Assembly: GCA_002104895.1 (NCBI GenBank)
Contig: MCFG01000002.1
Location: 331,001 to 395,000 of the forward strand
Direction of reading: 5' to 3'
Length of the DNA stretch: 64,000 nt
Source: Anaeromyces robustus
Taxonomy: Eukaryota > Neocallimastigomycota > Neocallimastigomycetes > Neocallimastigales > Neocallimastigaceae
In this document: positions 15,403 through 30,260 of the stretch, piece after piece
Layout: the number at the start of each line of letters is the position of its first letter
Position numbering within the stretch: position 1 is the stretch's first letter
Notes under the pieces: generated by a model
The model's input: only the letters and a program-made list of their open reading frames with translations
The model's database searches: none
Told to the model about the DNA's origin: nothing
Translations under genes and position numbers: made by a program

Positions 15403-15904
15403 TTTTTTAATTTTTTTATTTTTATTTTTTTAGTCATTTTTTTTTTTGAAAATGGATGATATCATAATATATAATATTTATATATTTATAGATTTAATTT
15501 ATTTATTAATATTTAAAAATTATTTTTTAAGTTAAAAAAAAAAAAACGCATGCTCTCTTTTTTTTTCTTTTCTTTTCCTTTTTTTTGTTTTTATTTTTTT
15601 TTCTTTTATTTTAATTTCTATTGTCATTTGGGTTTAATAAAAAAATTTTTGTGTTTTCTTTTTTTTTATTTTATTTTAATTATGTTTATTATTAAAATAA
15701 CATGATATTTTTTAATTCTAATAATAATGTTAATACTAATTTTTATATTATAAATATATCATATGTAAATAAATAAATAAATAAATAAATTAAATAAAAT
15801 AAATAAATCATTTATATATATTATAATATATTTAATAAATAAATAAAAGTTTTAATTCTATATATATATATTTTATATCATAATATATCATCATCATCAT
15901 TAAC

Positions 15905-15935
<31 letters not shown>

Positions 15936-16203
15936 ATTTTTTTTTTAATTATTTTGTGGATATTTTTTTATTAAATAAAAATAAAAGTAAAAAATTATAA
16001 TTATTAAAGTTATAAATCAAAATATTTTATTAATTAAAAAAATAATAAAAATAATAATAATTATAATTATAATTAATATATAAAAAAAATTATAAAAAAA
16101 AAAAACGAAAAAAAAAACAAAAAAAATATATATAAAAAAAACTATTATTAATTTTTTTTTTAATCTTGTTTTATAATATATATGAAAAAAGTTTAATATA
16201 AAA

Positions 16204-16237
<34 letters not shown>

Positions 16238-18637
16238 AGCCATCAATAAGAGTACAAAAAAAACCCTTTTTTTAATTATATTAATTAATTTTATTTTTTA
16301 TATATATGTTTTTTTTTATTTTTTATTTTAATTATATTAATTTTATATATAATTTTTATATAATTTTTTTTGATTAAAACAAAATAACCATTATTATATA
16401 ATATAACAAATAATAATAAATAATAAATAATAATAGAAGATGATTAAAAGATATAAATAAATTATCAAGAAAAAATATTAAGAAAAAAAAAAAGATTTAT
16501 TATCAATAAAAAGATAAACTTTTTTTATTTCCTTTCTTTTATTTAAATATATTAATATTTATAAATGTAAAAAAAAATCATTTAATCAAATCATTTATAG
16601 GTTAAAAATCTATAATTTAAAATAATGATAAAGTAAAAAAAAAATTTTTTTTTTTAAAATTATTTTGCTTTAATTACTTTTTTTTTTTTTTTTTTGCTTT
16701 AATTATTTTATTTTATTTATATAAAAATGGTAATATTTTTTTTTTCATATTCTATAAATAAATTATAATTTTTATTTAAAATATTAATCTAGATAAAATT
16801 ATAATAACAATTAATAATTTTATATAGATATAAATGAATATGATAAAAATAATTAAAATAATTAAAATAATGTAATATTATATAATAATATATAATTATT
16901 ATTTTATTTTATTAGATTAGAAGTCTTTATTTAAAGCTTTTTTTTTTTAATATTAAAAGAAATGAATTCATTTTTTTTCATTAATTAAAAATAATATTTA
17001 ATATAAAACTTTTTTTTTTTTGATCAAATTGTTAATTAATTAATATTTTTTTATTTTTATTTTAGCCATGAGAATATTATTATTAAAAAAAAAAAAAACA
17101 AAATAAAAAGAAATGAAAGAAGAAAAAAAAAAGTCCAAAGTATTAAAAGAAAAAAAAAAGTGAAAATTTTCATTTATTATGTAAAAAGTTCATATTAAAT
17201 CGTTAATGAAATCTTATATTAAAAGAGTTAAACAATAAAATTTAACACAATTAATTATTAATAAAGAGAAGAAAGAAAAAAAAAATTAAAAATTAAAAGT
17301 AAATCAATTTTTTCTTTTATTAATTTTTATTTTTATTTATACATTAAAATGATTAAATTTATTGTAATATATTTAAATTTAATTTTATTCATATAATTCA
17401 ATCTATCATGAATAGTATTAATAATATATAGTATATAATATATTAGATAGAATTAAATCAAAGTTATTAAAAAAATTTTTTTATTCTATTACCAAAGAAA
17501 TATATCTAAATATAAAATAAAAAAAAAGAAACAAAATTATTATTCTATCCTTATTTTAATTTAATTAATATTTATATAGAGTTCATCAATAGCATGATAT
17601 AATTAATAAATAATATAAAATAATATAAATATTAAATATATTATAATATATTATAATAATATATTTATATATATTAATTTATATTTAATTTTTAATAATT
17701 TGATAAATTTTTTTTAATCTATCAAAATAAAACTAAACTATAAACTAAAAAAAAAATTAAATTAAAAATGCTTTAATTTATTTATTTATATTTATTTATT
17801 TAATTTTTTATTTACTTTTATATATATTTTTTTGTTTTTTTTTTCATCAATTTATTCCAAATATGGAAATCATTTAAATTAAAAAAATTTTTTTTTTCTT
17901 TTTAACATTTTTGTTAAGTATTTTTTATATTAAAAAAAATGAAATAAAAAAAAAATTTTTTTTGAAATTAGTTTATTATTTTACATATATATTAAATGGT
18001 ATTACATTATATTTTATTAAATATATTAATATTATATTATAATATATTATATCATGCTTTATAATATTATTTTAAAAATGGTTTGAAATAGTTTTATTTT
18101 TATATAAATTAAAATTAAAAAATAAAAAAAAAAACAATATTTATTTTTATAATAGTAATCTACTATAATAATAGTATATAGTATTTTTCATTATTATATA
18201 ATAATAATAATAATAAAAAAGGATTAATACAGAATTTATATTAATTAATTCTTTTTTTTTTTTTCTTTTTTTTCATTATATTTAACTTTAAAAACTTTTT
18301 TTTTATTCTTTTTTCTTTTATTATTATTATAATGACGAAGAAAAAAAAAATAAATAAAAGTTAAAAAAGGAAAGAATTTTTTTTTTACTTTTTTTTTTTT
18401 ATTGTAAAATTTTTTTAAAACCTTATATGTTAAAACAAAAAAAAATCAATATTAAAAAAAAAAAATTTTTTTTTACTATATATATTACAAACAAGAAGAG
18501 ATAAGCCGCTTTTTCCTTATTATTAATAATATTAATATTATTATTGATTTTTTATATTTATTTTTAAAACAATTACAAAAAAAAAATAATTAATAAAGTA
18601 AAACTATATCGTCAATATAGTTAATAATGAATTAATA

Positions 18638-18722
18638 AATCATGAATAATAATAAATCGTGAATAATATTAAATCATGAATAATAATAAATCGTGAATAA
18701 TATTAAATCATGAATAATAATA
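18638..18722. repeat. 34-bp minisatellite
   Basis: A unit beginning AATCATGAATAATAATAAAT and continuing with CGTGAATAATATTA repeats about 2.5 times, with a C/T-CGTG versus TCATG variant alternating within the unit. Tandem, imperfect, non-coding. Confidence 0.6.
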
Positions 18723-19723
18723 ATAATAAATAATAATAAATAATTAATGAATAATGAATAATGAATAATAATAAAAATTAATTTAAAAAGTAAAAAAAAA
18801 AAATTTTTTTCTTCTTTTCTTTTATTATTATTACTATTATTATTCATTATTATTATTTTGTTGTTTATTTCTATATTTGTATAATTATCATAAATAAATA
18901 ATGACAAATAATAATAATAATAAAAATTCTGTTCCATTATTTTATTTATTTATTTTTGTGGAGGGTCAAAATTCAATATAATAAAATAAAAAATAAAATT
19001 TAATTTAAACATTTTTTTTTTTTTTACTTTTTAAATTATTGTTTAAAAAAAAAAAAAATTTTTTTTTCATTAATTAAATGTAATATATACATATTTATAT
19101 TAATTTATATATTTATATTTATATTAATTTATATTAATTTATATTAATTTATATATATTTAATTTTTATTTATTTATTTATTTATGTAGATAATAATAAT
19201 AATAATAAGAAATAAAGTGAAATAAAATAAAAAAAAAAAATTAATAATAATATTTAAATAATATTAAAAAATCTAATATAAAATATAAAATAAAAAAGAA
19301 TAAATTTATTTTTTTTTTAATCAATAATTTCCTTTTAAATTATTTTTAGTTCCCACTTTAATGTAATCATTTTTTCATTTTTTTTTTAATCATTTCTTTT
19401 CATTTTACCATAATAATAAAGGGAAATGATTTAATGAATAACAATGATTCAATTAAAAATAATAATGAATAATAATTAATAATGAATAATAACAATAAAC
19501 AATGTTTTATAAATTTATAAAGTTTATATTATATTAAAAAAAATAGAATAAATATATATATGTATAAATATATCTTATTTTATTTTTATTTTAGTTTTAT
19601 TTTATTCATTAACAATTTTTATTTATTTATTTAATTTCTTTTTTTCTTTCCACTTTTTTCTTCCCACTTTTTTCTTTTGAGTCATTTTTTTTTATGGATT
19701 TGAAATGAAATTAAAAAAAAAAA

Positions 19724-19805
19724 AAACATAAAACATAAAACCTTAAAATATAAAACCTTAAAATATAAAACATAAAACCTTAAAATAAAATAAAATAAAA
19801 TAAAA
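19724..19805. repeat. ATAAAACCTTAAA minisatellite
   Basis: Interspersed copies of ATAAAACCTTAAAAT and ACATAAA form a short irregular tandem array that ends in AAAAT units. The CC doublets recur at regular intervals, which distinguishes it from plain A/T microsatellite. Confidence 0.6.
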
Positions 19806-21834
19806 AAAAAAATTTTTTTTTCTATTTTCTTTTGCATTATTACATAATCATTAATCATTAATCATTAAATCATTTTTTCTTTTTTTTTTTTTTCATTTTG
19901 CATTATTTAATTAATTAATTTTTTTTTTTAAACTTTTTTTTATATTTAAATTTTTTTTATTTATTTAACATTTTTTATTTAGTTTTATTTTATTTTATTT
20001 TATAATCATATAAAAGAGATGTGTTCTTTATTTCTATTTAAAGTTTTTTAGTTTAGTTTTAAGTTTAATTATTATTTTTTCTTTTTTTCTTTTTCTTTTT
20101 CTTTTTTAATTAGAAAGTTAAAAAAATTAAAATAAAAAATTAATGACATTTATTTATTTTGTATATATTATATTTATATTTATATATTTAAATCAAATTC
20201 AATAATTAAAATATCATCTTAATAAAATAAATATTGTGATAGAGAATGATTAAGAGATTATATAAAGATTCATAATACCATAAAAAATTAATTTTTATTT
20301 ATAGTTTAATTAATTAATTAAATTGTTGTTGCTTTTTTTTTTCTTTTTTCTTTTATTATTATTTATTATTATTATAATTTTCTTTTTTCTTTTTTTTTTT
20401 AATAAAAAATTTTTCCATCATTTTTATAAAAATTCTTTTTTTTTAATTCTTTGTAAATTAAAAATAATTTAATGATTCATATATTACATTGTATTGTAAT
20501 ATTTAGGGATAATTAATTATAATATATTCATTAATATAATAATTTTTTAATACAAAAAAATTTAATTATTTCTTAATTAAAATTTTTTATTTTTGAGTCA
20601 TTCCTTTTTTTTATTATTATTTTTATTTTATTTTGTATTAAATAAATAATAAATAATAATAAATAATAATAAATAATAATAAATAATAAATATTCAATAA
20701 TATTAAATAATACATAATACATAATATTAAATATTAAATAATATTAAATATTAAATAATAATAATTAATAATTTACATATGATGATTGTTAATTAATTAA
20801 TAATATTTATTATCATAATTTATTCATAATATCATAATATCATAATTTATTCATAAATTTTCTTTTTATTTATCATAATTTATACAATAATATCATAATA
20901 TCATAATTTATTTATTTTTTGTTTCATTATTTATTTATTATTTATTATTTATTTATTATTTATTATTTATTTAATAATTATTATTTATTATTTATTTAAG
21001 TTATAATTTTTAAATGGTGGTTGGTAAGTAAAAAAAAAAAAAGAAAAAAAAGAAAAAAAGAAAAAAAAAATTTTTTTAATATAAAGAAATATGCATGCAT
21101 GGATGGGATTTTAGTTTATATAAAGTAAAAGTTATTTTTTTTTTTTATAAAAAAGGAAGTTTAAATGAAAATATAAGTAAATTATGGCGGTTAAAAAAAA
21201 TAATTAAAAAAGAAAAAAAAACTTTAGTTATAATTATCAATACTAATAATTATAAATTAAAATATTATAAAAAAATTTTTTTTCTTTAAATATCATTAAT
21301 ATCAATATTATAAAAATAAAATGATAGGATATAATGATAATTATTTATATAGAGTAAGTAGTATGAATTAATATTGTAGTAAGTTATATATTCATCAGTA
21401 ATTATCTCGTTATAAATAATAAATAAATAAATAACTTTTATTTAAAAAATTTTATATTGATTGATATATAATAATAATAATAATTATAATAAAAAAAAAT
21501 CCATCATTTTATTATTTTATTTTTTTATATTTTAATCATTTTTTAATTATTTTTTACAATTTTTTAATTTAAATTTTTATTTATGAGTTTTTTGTACTTT
21601 CAATGTAAATAATGTAAATGTGATTTATTTAATTAAGAGGCTTTTATATAATCTATAATATATTTTGATTGTATTACAATATATTATGAATAGCTATCCT
21701 AAATTTAATAAAATTATATAATATGATTTAATTTTTTTTTTATTTTTTTAATTTTCTTAAATTGGTAAAAAAATAAAATATTAACAAAAACAAAAACAAA
21801 ACAAAAAAAACAAAAACAAAAACCAAAACAAAAA

Positions 21835-21885
21835 ATAAAAATTACGAAAATAAAAATTACGAAAATAAAAACTACGAAAATAAAA
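21835..21885. repeat. 18-bp ACGAAAATAAA minisatellite
   Basis: Three near-identical 18-bp units built around TACGAAAATAAAAA lie in tandem, with a further stray unit near 21918. Because the period is a multiple of three, the minus strand stays open as a Val/Ile/Phe repeat; I treat that as a by-product. Confidence 0.65.
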
Positions 21886-24800
21886 AAAAAGAAAGTTTTA
21901 AGAGACAAAAAAAAAATACGAAAATAAAAATCAATTGAATTTATATTAAATTAAATTGAATTGAATTGAATTCATTATTAATAATTAATAATATTATTAT
22001 TATAAATATTATTATAAATATTATAAATATTATTTTGAATATATTTAGTAATTTTTTTATATTTATAAAATCATCTTTAATCATTGTATTTGCTTTTATT
22101 ATTTTATCCCAGAAGATTGAAACATTTTCTAAAAAAGAAAAAAACGAAACGAAAATAAAAATTAAAATAAAAAAGAAAAACAACAACCCACGAAAAAGAA
22201 TTTTTTTGGTAACAAAAAAATAATAAATAATAATAAATAATAAATAATATTATAGAATAGTATTTATTATATAGGGTATAATATATTTTATATATTATAT
22301 TATATTATATATCTATAAATATAAATAATGGGTTAGAGTTATTCAATTTATTTGTTGTAAATAAAATAATAGATATAAAAAAAAATTTTTTTTTTTTAGC
22401 CAGAATGTTTTTGTATTCTTTTTTTTTTTTCATTTACTAATGATAATAATAATAAAAATAATAAATAATGTTTAATAAAAGGTCAAAATAAAAATAAATT
22501 CAAAATTAAAATTAAAATAAAAAAAAAAAATCAAAACAATATAAAACAAAAATTAGGAATGAGTCATTTAAAGTTTTATGGCTTAGAGGATTTTTTTTTA
22601 TATTATTATTATTTTTAGGTTTTTTTTTTTTTTTTTTTTACCTTTTTTAATTAGTCTTTCTAAAAAAAAATTTTTTTTTTTTCTTTTTATTACCTTTTTT
22701 AATTATTATAAATTATTATATATTTTTTTTGTTTTGATTTTATTTTTTTATTCATTTATTTATTTAGAAAGTGGATTTTTTTTATTGTTTTTGTTTGTTT
22801 TACTTTGTTTTAAATTAATATATAATATTTATATTATATAACAAAAAAAGGAAAAAAAAAAAAGATAAAAAAAAACGGCAATTATTTTTTTTTAAATAAA
22901 ATAAATTAATATTTCAAAAAAGTCTTTCTTTTATAATTATTACTTTTTTATTTTTTTTTTCATTTTCAATATTAAATATTAAGGGTTGTATATATACTTT
23001 TAACCTAAAGTATTCTTAATCATTTTTTTTATCTTTATACTTAATAATAATCATTTAGTAATTATAATCTATTAGAATCAAAGTTTTTTTTTTTATAACT
23101 TTATTATTTTAAACTAAAAGAATAAAAAATAATGTTATTTAAACTATTTTAGAAAATTTGAATACAAAAATCAAATTAAAAAATTAAAAACATTTTTTTT
23201 TTTTTAATATAAATTTGTTTTAATCTGTTTCCTTTTTTTCTCATAAAAACTTTTTTTTTTTATTCCTATTTTTTCCTATATTCTTTTTTGTCTTTTTTTT
23301 TTTTTTTGTCTTTTTTTTGTCTTCTTTGTAGGTAAAAAAATTATTTACATTTTTATTTTTACTATTCTATATAATTAAAATAATAATCTATAATCTATAT
23401 TAATAGATAAATAAATAATATATTTTAATAAATTATAATATATAGAATATAATATAATGGATTATATAAAGATTAATATATGGAATATATTATAATAAAA
23501 AGTAAAAAAAAAAAAGAAAAACAAAAATAGAAAAAATTTTAATTAATAATAAATTATTTTTATTTTATTTTTATTTAAATTGTTTATAATTTAATATATG
23601 TAATAGTATATTTTCTAGATTGATTTTAATATATTAATTTATTTATATTAATTTATTTTTTTATTTATTTTTTATTTTATTTTATTTTAGTTGAAATGTA
23701 CATGAAATTAATAATCAATTATTAAATTAATCAATAAATAAATTAATAAATTAATAAAAAAGTGTATTTTAATAAAATAATAAAAAAAATAAAGAAATAA
23801 AGAAAATCCTAGTTAATAATTAAAATCGATTTATTGTGCATTAATTATATAATTATATATTTATGGGCATTACTTATATCTTCTAAAAAAAAAAAAAAAT
23901 ATAATTTTAATTTTTACATAAACTACGAAAAAAAAATATTAAGTATCTATGATTTTCAATAAATAATCATTATATAAAATATATACAAATTATTATTTAA
24001 TAATAAAACTAACAATAAAAATAAAAATAAAAGAAAATAAAAGAAAACAGGATATTATTAAAATTTATAATAAAATATAAAAAGATATTAAAGTAGATAC
24101 TAAATTTGAATAGAAATATTAAAAAAAGAATTAATATAATATTAATAAAGAAGAATTTAAACTTATGGAAGAACAATAATAATAAATAGTAAAATAATAA
24201 TAAATAATAATAAGTAATAATAAAATAATAAATTTAAAAGTAATATTGTTATAATAAGAATAATAAGAATAATAATAATCATCATAAAAATTAAAAGTAA
24301 CACTAAAACGGAAAATATTTCTTCTTTTTTTTATTTATTTTATTTTATTTTATTTTATTTTATTATTTATTTTATGATTTATTTTATTTTATTCTATTCT
24401 AAATTAATTTTTTTTAATATATTATGCATTTTATTCATTTATTATCATAAATATATTCATCCCATAAATTATTGAATAGATATCCAATATATTAAAATAC
24501 CTAATATAAATAAATAAATAAATCCAACAATAAATAAATAAATTAATATAAATAAATGGATAAATAACTATTATAAATAAATAAATGAATGAATCATAAT
24601 AATAAATAATAATTTACTATTATAAATGAATACTTAATATAAATATATATTATATATTAAAAAAAAAACTTTTTTTTTAAGATTACACAAAGTAACAATT
24701 AAAAAAAAAAAAAAAAAAAAGATAATTAAATTATTTATATATTTTTTTTATTATTATTTTGTAATATTTTTGGCTATAACTCTACATGAGAAAATCAATT

Positions 24801-27800
24801 TAACAAAAATAGAAGATATTAAATTATTATTACTATAATATTTATATTAACATTTTCTATTTGAAAAAGAAAATAATAAAAAAAAGGTTGAGAATGACAT
24901 TATTTTTTTTTACTTTTTATTATTATTAATTATTATTAATTATTATATTTATATTTATTTTTTTTTTATTTTAACTAATTCTATATTTAATTTATTATTT
25001 CTTTTTGTTTTATTTTAAACTTTCATATTGTCTATTATAGATATATTAAAACTTTAAAAAAAAATTAGATATATTTATATATATATTTCTTTTTATTTTT
25101 ATTTATCTTCTTTATATATATAAATAATTATAATAATAGTTGAAATTTTTCTTTTTTTATGTTATATATTTTTATTGACCTTTTTTTTCATTTCAATTCC
25201 CTATTTTTAATGTACAAGATACAATTATTATTATTGTTATTATCATACATTAAATGATTATAAAATGACTTTTTTTAATATAATAGAATAATAGAATAGA
25301 ATAATAGAATAATAGAATAAAAAATAATAAAATTAGAATAATATACTATAATATACCATAATATACCATAATATAATTTTTACAAGAAGATAATATAAGA
25401 TAATATAGTATAATACATAAAATAAAACAAAAAAAAGTGATAAGGTGATACAATCCTTTATATATTATGATTTAATATTAATATTAATATTAATATTAAT
25501 ATCATTTATATAAAAACTATTTTAATATTAATCCTTTATATTATTGATTATTGATTATTGTTTGTATTTTGTATGATTATCTATTAATTTTTAATTTGTA
25601 TTTTTCTTTTTCTTTTCTTTTTTCTTTTTTTTTTTCCCTATTTATATATTAATAAAACAAAATGATATTAAAAATGATATTTTTATTTTATTTTGTTTTA
25701 TTTTTATTTTTTTTTTTTCTAGTAGTACATAACACTAATTTTAAAACTTTTATCATACAAACATAGCAACACAAAGGATATTATTAATAATTTAAATGAT
25801 TATTATTGTCAAATAATAATAATAATAATTAATAATAATAATAATAAAAAATAATAATAATTTATAATTTATAATTTAATTTTTTTTTTTTTTTTATATT
25901 TTTATAGATAATTTTTTTCTTTCTTTTGTTACACTAATTTTAATTTTTTATTTATTTATATAATATATATTACAAATTAATTTTGATAATTATTATTATT
26001 ATTATTATTATTTAAATAAAAAAAAAAAAAGGATTGACAATATTTATTTTTTTTTGTAATTAATTAAAAGAATTATTAATTAAATAAATAAAAATGTTTT
26101 AAAATAACATGATTTTTTTTTTATTTATTTATTTTCATTTTTTCATTATTCTTAAGAAACCTTTTTTCTTTTTGCTTTTCTATAATAGTTAATCATTTTA
26201 TTATTTATTCATAATATCAATAATAAAATTTTTTTTTTTAATCATTTTATTATTATTATTTATTTATTATTTATTATTATTATTTTGATAATTATTATTA
26301 TTATTATTATTATAAAAAATATATTACATTTATAGATATATTGTAATATAAATTAATATATTATTTCATATATTAATTATTTTAATTTTTTATATTTTTT
26401 TATATTTTATTTTAATTGTTTTATTGAAATAATAATATATTCATATATATATATATAAATATATTTTATTTATTTTCTCTTTTTAATAAATTAATCCATT
26501 TTTTTTTTTAAACATTAAATACCCATTTTTAATATTTTTTAATATAATTTATTTATTTATTTAATTCTTTCAATTCCATTCAATTAAATTAAATTTAAAG
26601 TTCAAAAGTTTTCTTAAACTTTATTTATTAATATGGAAAAATTTTTTAATTACTAAATATGGCATTTCTTAATTTTAATTTTTAATTTTTTAATTTTTTA
26701 ATCTTTGTAGTGAATTTTTTTTTTTTATTTTTTTTTTAATTTATTTTAATCTTTATTATAAATTAAGGTTTAATATCTAAATTTATTATTATTATAAATA
26801 TTTTATAATATTTTATAATATTTATATATTTATATATATTAAAAATTTTTTTTTTTTTAATATTTTATATTTAATTTTTAAAGTTTAATCTTTTTTTAGA
26901 CTTTTTTTTTTTTTTTTTTTAATGATGATTAAGAATGGATAAATTTGTTTCATTATATAATATATTGATTCTATCTATTGATAATATATTTAATTTTATT
27001 GAATCCATCTATTTATTTATTATATTATAATGTATTATAATATATTATATATATATTTAAATTTTTAACTATTTTATTTTATTTTAATAATACCAAAAAA
27101 AAAATTTTTTTTTTCTTTTTTTTTAATAAACTAAAATTAAATTTGATTAAATTTTTTAGCATTTCTTTTTCTTTAAAGAAAGAAAGAAAGAATATTTTAA
27201 CTAAGAATTTTTTTTTTAATTTTTTTTTATTTGGTTCTTTTGTTATTTTTTATTTATTTATAGAAAAAACCCCAACTAATAGTAATAATGATAATAATAA
27301 TAAAAAGATTTATTAAAGTTTCATCATTATTCCATAAAAATTAGTTTATTATTATTCCTCTTTTTTTTTCTCTCTTTTTTTTTTTCTCTATTTTCTATAT
27401 TTGAATAATAATTAAAATTCTTAAAAACTTAAAATTAAATCCAATAATCATACTTTATTATTATTATTTTTTTCTCTATTAATTAATTATATTATGAATA
27501 AAGTTTTTTTTTCTCTTTTTACCTTAAGATAAAAAACATAAGAAAAGAAAAAAAAAACTTGTGATAATTAAATATTTAAAAATAATAATAAGATTAAGAT
27601 AAAAAAAATATATCAATTAATTATAATCATTAATCATTAAAATTAAAACTATAATACTAATATTATCCATATTCTATCGGATTATCTTTAATAATTTTAT
27701 ATAATAGTAATGAATTAAATATAAATATAAATATAAATATAAATATAAAAATATAAATGTGATATTTTTTTTTATTATAATATTCCTAATTAAATATATA

Positions 27801-27967
27801 AAATATATAAATCTAATTAAAACTATTAAATAAAATAATCCTATTCCTCTTATTAAAAATTTACCAAGCCTTATAATATTAACTTTTATTATTTATTTTT
27901 ATTTTATTTTTATTTTATTTTTATTACTTTTTTTCAGAAAATTTTAAAATTGATAATATCATTAATT

Positions 27968-28034
27968 TTCTTATTATTATCAATATTTACTTACAATAGT
28001 ATTCTATTGAAGGTAAATATTGATAATAATAAGA
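27968..28034. repeat. Perfect 23-bp stem inverted repeat
   Basis: TTCTTATTATTATCAATATT (continuing TAC) at 27968-27990 is matched by its exact reverse complement at 28012-28034, with a 21-base loop. The arms contain C/G positions that pair, so this is stronger than an A/T coincidence. No neighbouring gene suggests a terminator role. Confidence 0.65.
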
Positions 28035-29062
28035 ATATTAATATAAAGTAAAAATAAGTTAAAAAATAAATTCATATAAGATATTATGCAACCATTAAAT
28101 TAATTATTTATTCATTATAATAATAATAATAAAAAAATATTAATAAAATATTAAAAAAAAAATTGAATTATTAAAATATCAAATATTAATAAAATTGTTA
28201 AATGATTTAAATAATTAATAATACTAATAATACTAATAATAAAAAAAGTATAATTAAAAAGATATTAATTTATAAATCCTTATGATAAAAAGTATTTATT
28301 TTCTTTTTATTATTCTTTATTATTCTCTATTCTGTATTATTAAATTAATTTAAATTTTTTTATTATTTTTATATATAATACATCTTTTTTTTTTAATTAG
28401 TTTAATTAGTTTAATTTGTTTAATTATTCCCTATTTTTTTTTTTATATTATTATTATTATTTATTTAATTATTTAATTATTTAATTATTTATTTATTAAT
28501 TATTAATTCTATTATTATTCATTATTTTATTTTATTTTTATTATTCATAAAAAAAGTTTCTTATTTAATAATTATAATATCTTTTATTATTATTTAAATA
28601 TTTATTATTTATTAAAGTTTTTTTTCATTTTATTTTATTTTTTCAATTATAATAAATAGAATTTTTTTATTTTATCTTTAAAAATGATTTATTTTCCATA
28701 TTAAATTCTAATGAAAAATAAATAATAATAATAATAATAATAATAAAATAATTTATATGATTTAATATATTATATTATAAGTAATAGAATATATTGTATT
28801 ATATTGTATTATATTGTATCCTATTTAATATAATTTAATTTATTTAATTTTTTTTATATGGATTCATTTTATTGAGTTTATATGAAAAAATTTTTATAGC
28901 CTATTTTAAATATTAAATGAAAAAGAAAAAATTATATTTTTTATATATTATATTATATTATATTATATTATATTATATTATACTATATTATTAAACACAC
29001 ACATATTTATTTATTTTTTAATAAACGATTGAGAATAATCATAAATTATAATATAAAGAGTT

Positions 29063-29256
29063 CCATTTATTATTATTATCATTATCCTATAAATATAGCC
29101 TATAACCTATTTAATTTATAATATTTTTTTGTATTTTGTATTTATATAAAGTTAATATCCCATTTATTATTATTATCATTATCCTATAAATATAGCCTAT
29201 AACCTATTTAATTTATAATATTTTTTTGTATTTTGTATTTATATAAAGTTAATATC
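29063..29256. repeat. 97-bp perfect tandem duplication
   Basis: The block starting CCATTTATTATTATTATCAT at 29063 repeats from 29160 with the same internal landmarks (CCTATAAATATAGCC, AACCTATTTAATTT, GTATTTTGTATTTATATAAAG). I see no difference between copies, so the duplication is recent or possibly an assembly artefact. Confidence 0.8.
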
Positions 29257-29478
29257 ATAAATTACTTTTGTGTAAGTGTTTTGTGTTATTGTGTATTATC
29301 ATTTTTAATTTTTAATTTTTTTTTGGTGTTGGTGTTGTTATTCCGTTAATTAAATTAACAAGTTTTTTTTTGTAATAATTAAAATAAAAATATAAAAGAT
29401 AATTAAATTAAAAAAAAAGGAAAAAAAGAAAAGACGAAAAAAAAATTTCTTAAATTCATAAACAGAAAATTATTATGG

Positions 29479-29550
<72 letters not shown>

Positions 29551-29773
29551 TATAAAAATTAAAGGTAAAAACTAAAATAAAGATACATTTACAGAAAGAA
29601 GAAGAAAGAAAAAATATTTAAAAAAATATTAACATTCATGGTATTATTAAAAATCTTAAAATAAAAATAAAAATAAAAATAAAAATGAAATAAAAATAAA
29701 AATAAAAATGTTTACATTTTTTTTATATACAGTTTCAAAAAATTTTACTTTAAAAAAAAATGTCTTTTTGTTT

Positions 29774-29806
<33 letters not shown>

Positions 29807-30227
29807 TTGTTCAAAATCAAACATTTTTTTTTTCTTTTTTATTTATTTAATATTTATTATAATATCTAAAATTTATTATAAATTTATTGATATATATATA
29901 TGGAAATGATGGATGGCTAGTAACTTTTCTATAGAAGTGATAGATTAAATATTCAATAGATATATAAAATATATATATATCTTTATTTATATATATATAT
30001 TTATTTATTTATTTATTGATAATTATACTACGAATAATTATTTTTATTATAATTTATTTTATTAATCATTTATTTAATCTTTTAATTAAATATTGATAAA
30101 AGTGAATTAACAGAAAAAAATATATATATTTTTTCTTATTTGGAATGTCTTAAAAAAAAATTTGTTTTAAAAAAAAATAAGATGAAACCTCTAGCCTATA
30201 AAACATATAGAATAGAATAGAATAATA

Positions 30228-30260
<33 letters not shown>

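Larger units (their letters stand above)
15403..29062. other. AT-only gene desert, part 3
   Basis: No supportable gene. The stretch holds poly(A) near 16206-16236, mixed A/T tracts, minisatellites near 18638-18722, 19724-19805 and 21835-21885, TAATAAA arrays near 20640-20760, and an inverted repeat at 27968-28034. The plus-strand open frames at 21095-21289 and 21966-22223 have somewhat more varied residues, but no start context, splice signals or family motif makes them convincing. Confidence 0.65.

Noticed and set aside
18674-18937. Minus-strand open frame of 87 codons
   Set aside because: Covers a minisatellite and AAT repeats; translation is Tyr/Asn/Ile/Phe strings.
21095-21289. 64-codon plus-strand frame (starts MHGWDFSLYKVKV)
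   Set aside because: It has the most varied residues of the desert ORFs, but is short, Lys/Ile-rich and isolated, with no splice or family support; not called without RNA evidence.
21966-22223. 85-codon plus-strand frame with hydrophobic then basic halves
   Set aside because: Could mimic a membrane peptide, but composition follows ATT then AAA repeats, and the opposite strand is open too.
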